Source: Pelobium manganitolerans
GTDB taxonomy: Bacteria > Bacteroidota > Bacteroidia > Sphingobacteriales > Sphingobacteriaceae
Reading direction: 5' to 3'
Assembly (NCBI RefSeq): GCF_003609575.1
Contig: NZ_MBTA01000001.1
Location: 455,561-519,560, forward strand
DNA: 64,000 nucleotides
Part shown: piece after piece, positions 63,188-64,000 of the stretch
How positions within the stretch are numbered: position 1 is the stretch's first letter
Layout of the letters: the number at the start of each line of letters is the position of its first letter
Position numbers and translations under genes: made by a program
The notes under the pieces: model-generated
Database searches by the model: none
Seen by the model: only the letters and a program-made list of their open reading frames with translations
What the model was told of the DNA's origin: nothing

Positions 63188-64000
63188 TTGGTGGTTTAAG
63201 GGTCTCTAGGGTGTAAAAATAGGATTTTTTGTGGGCTTTTTTGAGAGCGAAAGTGGGTTTGACTTGCGGTCGGGATAATGTTGAGTGCTACGGTACCAGA
63301 AATGAATAAGGCAAAATGATTTACATAACAACGAAATACAATTTTTAAAATGCTTAAATACACTAAGTTATATAGATGTCTTTTAAATATATAATCCGGT
63401 TTTTATCCGAAATATTTTCAAGTATCTCCCTAGGAAGTCCCTAGAAAACCTCTATAAAGTCCCTATAAAACATTATTTAACTACGCTACATCTGGTGCAA
63501 TATCATGCTCCAATAAAATGTGCTGGAAAAACACTAAGGTAAGCCTATTCTCACTGTGTTAGTTCAACACTCGCGTTTCCGACGCTCATTGGCGTGGCAT
63601 GCCTAGTTTTTTTCGTTCATCGCCACTAGAGCTAGTCCTTTTTTCGGTAGTTTTTATTATTTTCTTTTGCCCTCAAGAATGCTACGCATTTTTCCTTGAC
63701 GCAAAGGACCAAAGGTCAAGGCTGACCTCATTTTGTTTGTTGCGCCTGCGGGAAATCTTTGAGCGCAAACCGAAGCCGTGCGAACGGTTGTGCTTTAACA
63801 GAGTTTCTGCAACACTCGTCGGTTTGCTCACGTTAGTGCAAGCATTAATGTTTCTGCAAAAGATTTCCCGGGCTACACTGCCAAAACTCGGAACGCCGGG
63901 CTTATCGCGTGGGACACTGAGGGTTTTATAACGAACACCTCCTTTAACGCCGTCATCGCGAAACCGCGTGGCTTAGGCTTGTGCATTTGGAAAGCGGTTG
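63188..64000. repeat. Gene-free end of window with large inverted-repeat element
   Basis: An 813-base stretch with no convincing gene. Bases 63430-63475 hold two imperfect copies of AGTCCCTAGAAAACC/AGTCCCTATAAAAC. From about 63560 the DNA is of another character: CGGGAAATCTTTG at 63749-63761 pairs with AAAGATTTCCCG at 63859-63870, bracketing a ~100-base region of GAAGCCGTGCGAACGG-type sequence. This looks like a dispersed non-coding element; the 110-residue frame it contains is probably fortuitous. Confidence 0.5.

Noticed and set aside
63599..63931. A 110-residue plus-strand frame at the window end
   Set aside because: It lies on an inverted-repeat element; the hydrophobic start and Arg/Leu-rich rest match no family I know. 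It is kept only as part of the repeat.
1..64000. tRNA, rRNA, integrase or transposase genes marking a mobile island
   Set aside because: None could be recognised on either strand; island-like content is inferred only from gene decay, repeats and composition.

Overview
The window looks like a chromosomal piece of a Bacteroidota bacterium, most likely a Pedobacter-like member of the Sphingobacteriaceae. The support is the gene content (a DUF3078 protein, a PadR/PspC pair, a DUF4159 protein, a short NuoG in a 14-gene nuo set), TAnnTTTG-type promoter motifs, weak Shine-Dalgarno sequences, and intergenic DNA full of dispersed repeats. The genus is inferred; no rRNA or other marker for placement is present.

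Layout. 1-3.4 kb: end of a pectin/galacturonate catabolic operon (tail of a probable GH88/GH105-type hydrolase, then uxaB and uxaA). 3.4-4.1 kb: a gene-free composite repeat with a copied hairpin. 4.1-12.9 kb: a DUF3078 outer-membrane-type protein, an M3 metallopeptidase lipoprotein, a padR-pspC pair, a doubtful small ORF, and polA. 13.0-26.6 kb: the complete nuoA-N operon for respiratory complex I, interrupted by repeat-bearing spacers between nuoE and nuoF and between nuoF and nuoG. 26.6-34.3 kb: housekeeping genes (DedA, ppa, CNNM/CorC transporter, rsmE, DUF4159, pyrH, frr, a small PLDc_N protein, dxs).

34.3-63.2 kb: a long minus-strand surface-polysaccharide locus. Read in the direction of transcription it holds an MNT/HEPN pair, Wza-like export protein, Wzz-like protein, nucleotide-sugar dehydrogenase, acetyltransferase, Wzx flippase, Wzy-like polymerase, two glycosyltransferases, an LfnA/WbpG-type amidotransferase with dedicated HisH and HisF, CapE, a lone cupin, CapF, CapG, a WbuB-like glycosyltransferase, a WbpV-like reductase, a WbpL/WecA-like initiating transferase, a WbpM-like dehydratase, a Wzi-like protein and a last glycosyltransferase. 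The set predicts UDP-L-FucNAc made from UDP-GlcNAc and then amidated to the acetamidino sugar L-FucNAm; a hexosaminuronic acid from the dehydrogenase; and a QuiNAc-type primer (WbpM/WbpV/WbpL) on undecaprenyl phosphate. Units would be flipped by Wzx, polymerised by Wzy under Wzz control and exported through Wza.

The most interesting part is the locus edge at 39-43 kb. Here the conserved wbpV-wbpL-wbpM order is split by two decayed genes: a HEPN/MNT pair with a frameshifted HEPN, and the C-terminal remnant of an ATPase/wHTH regulator. Both lie between inverted arrays of a ~120-bp repeat, and a related repeat seems to have been taken into the reading frame of the wbpL-like gene. A second, intact MNT/HEPN pair in the opposite gene order sits at the other end of the locus. 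I saw no tRNA, rRNA, CRISPR array, transposase or integrase.
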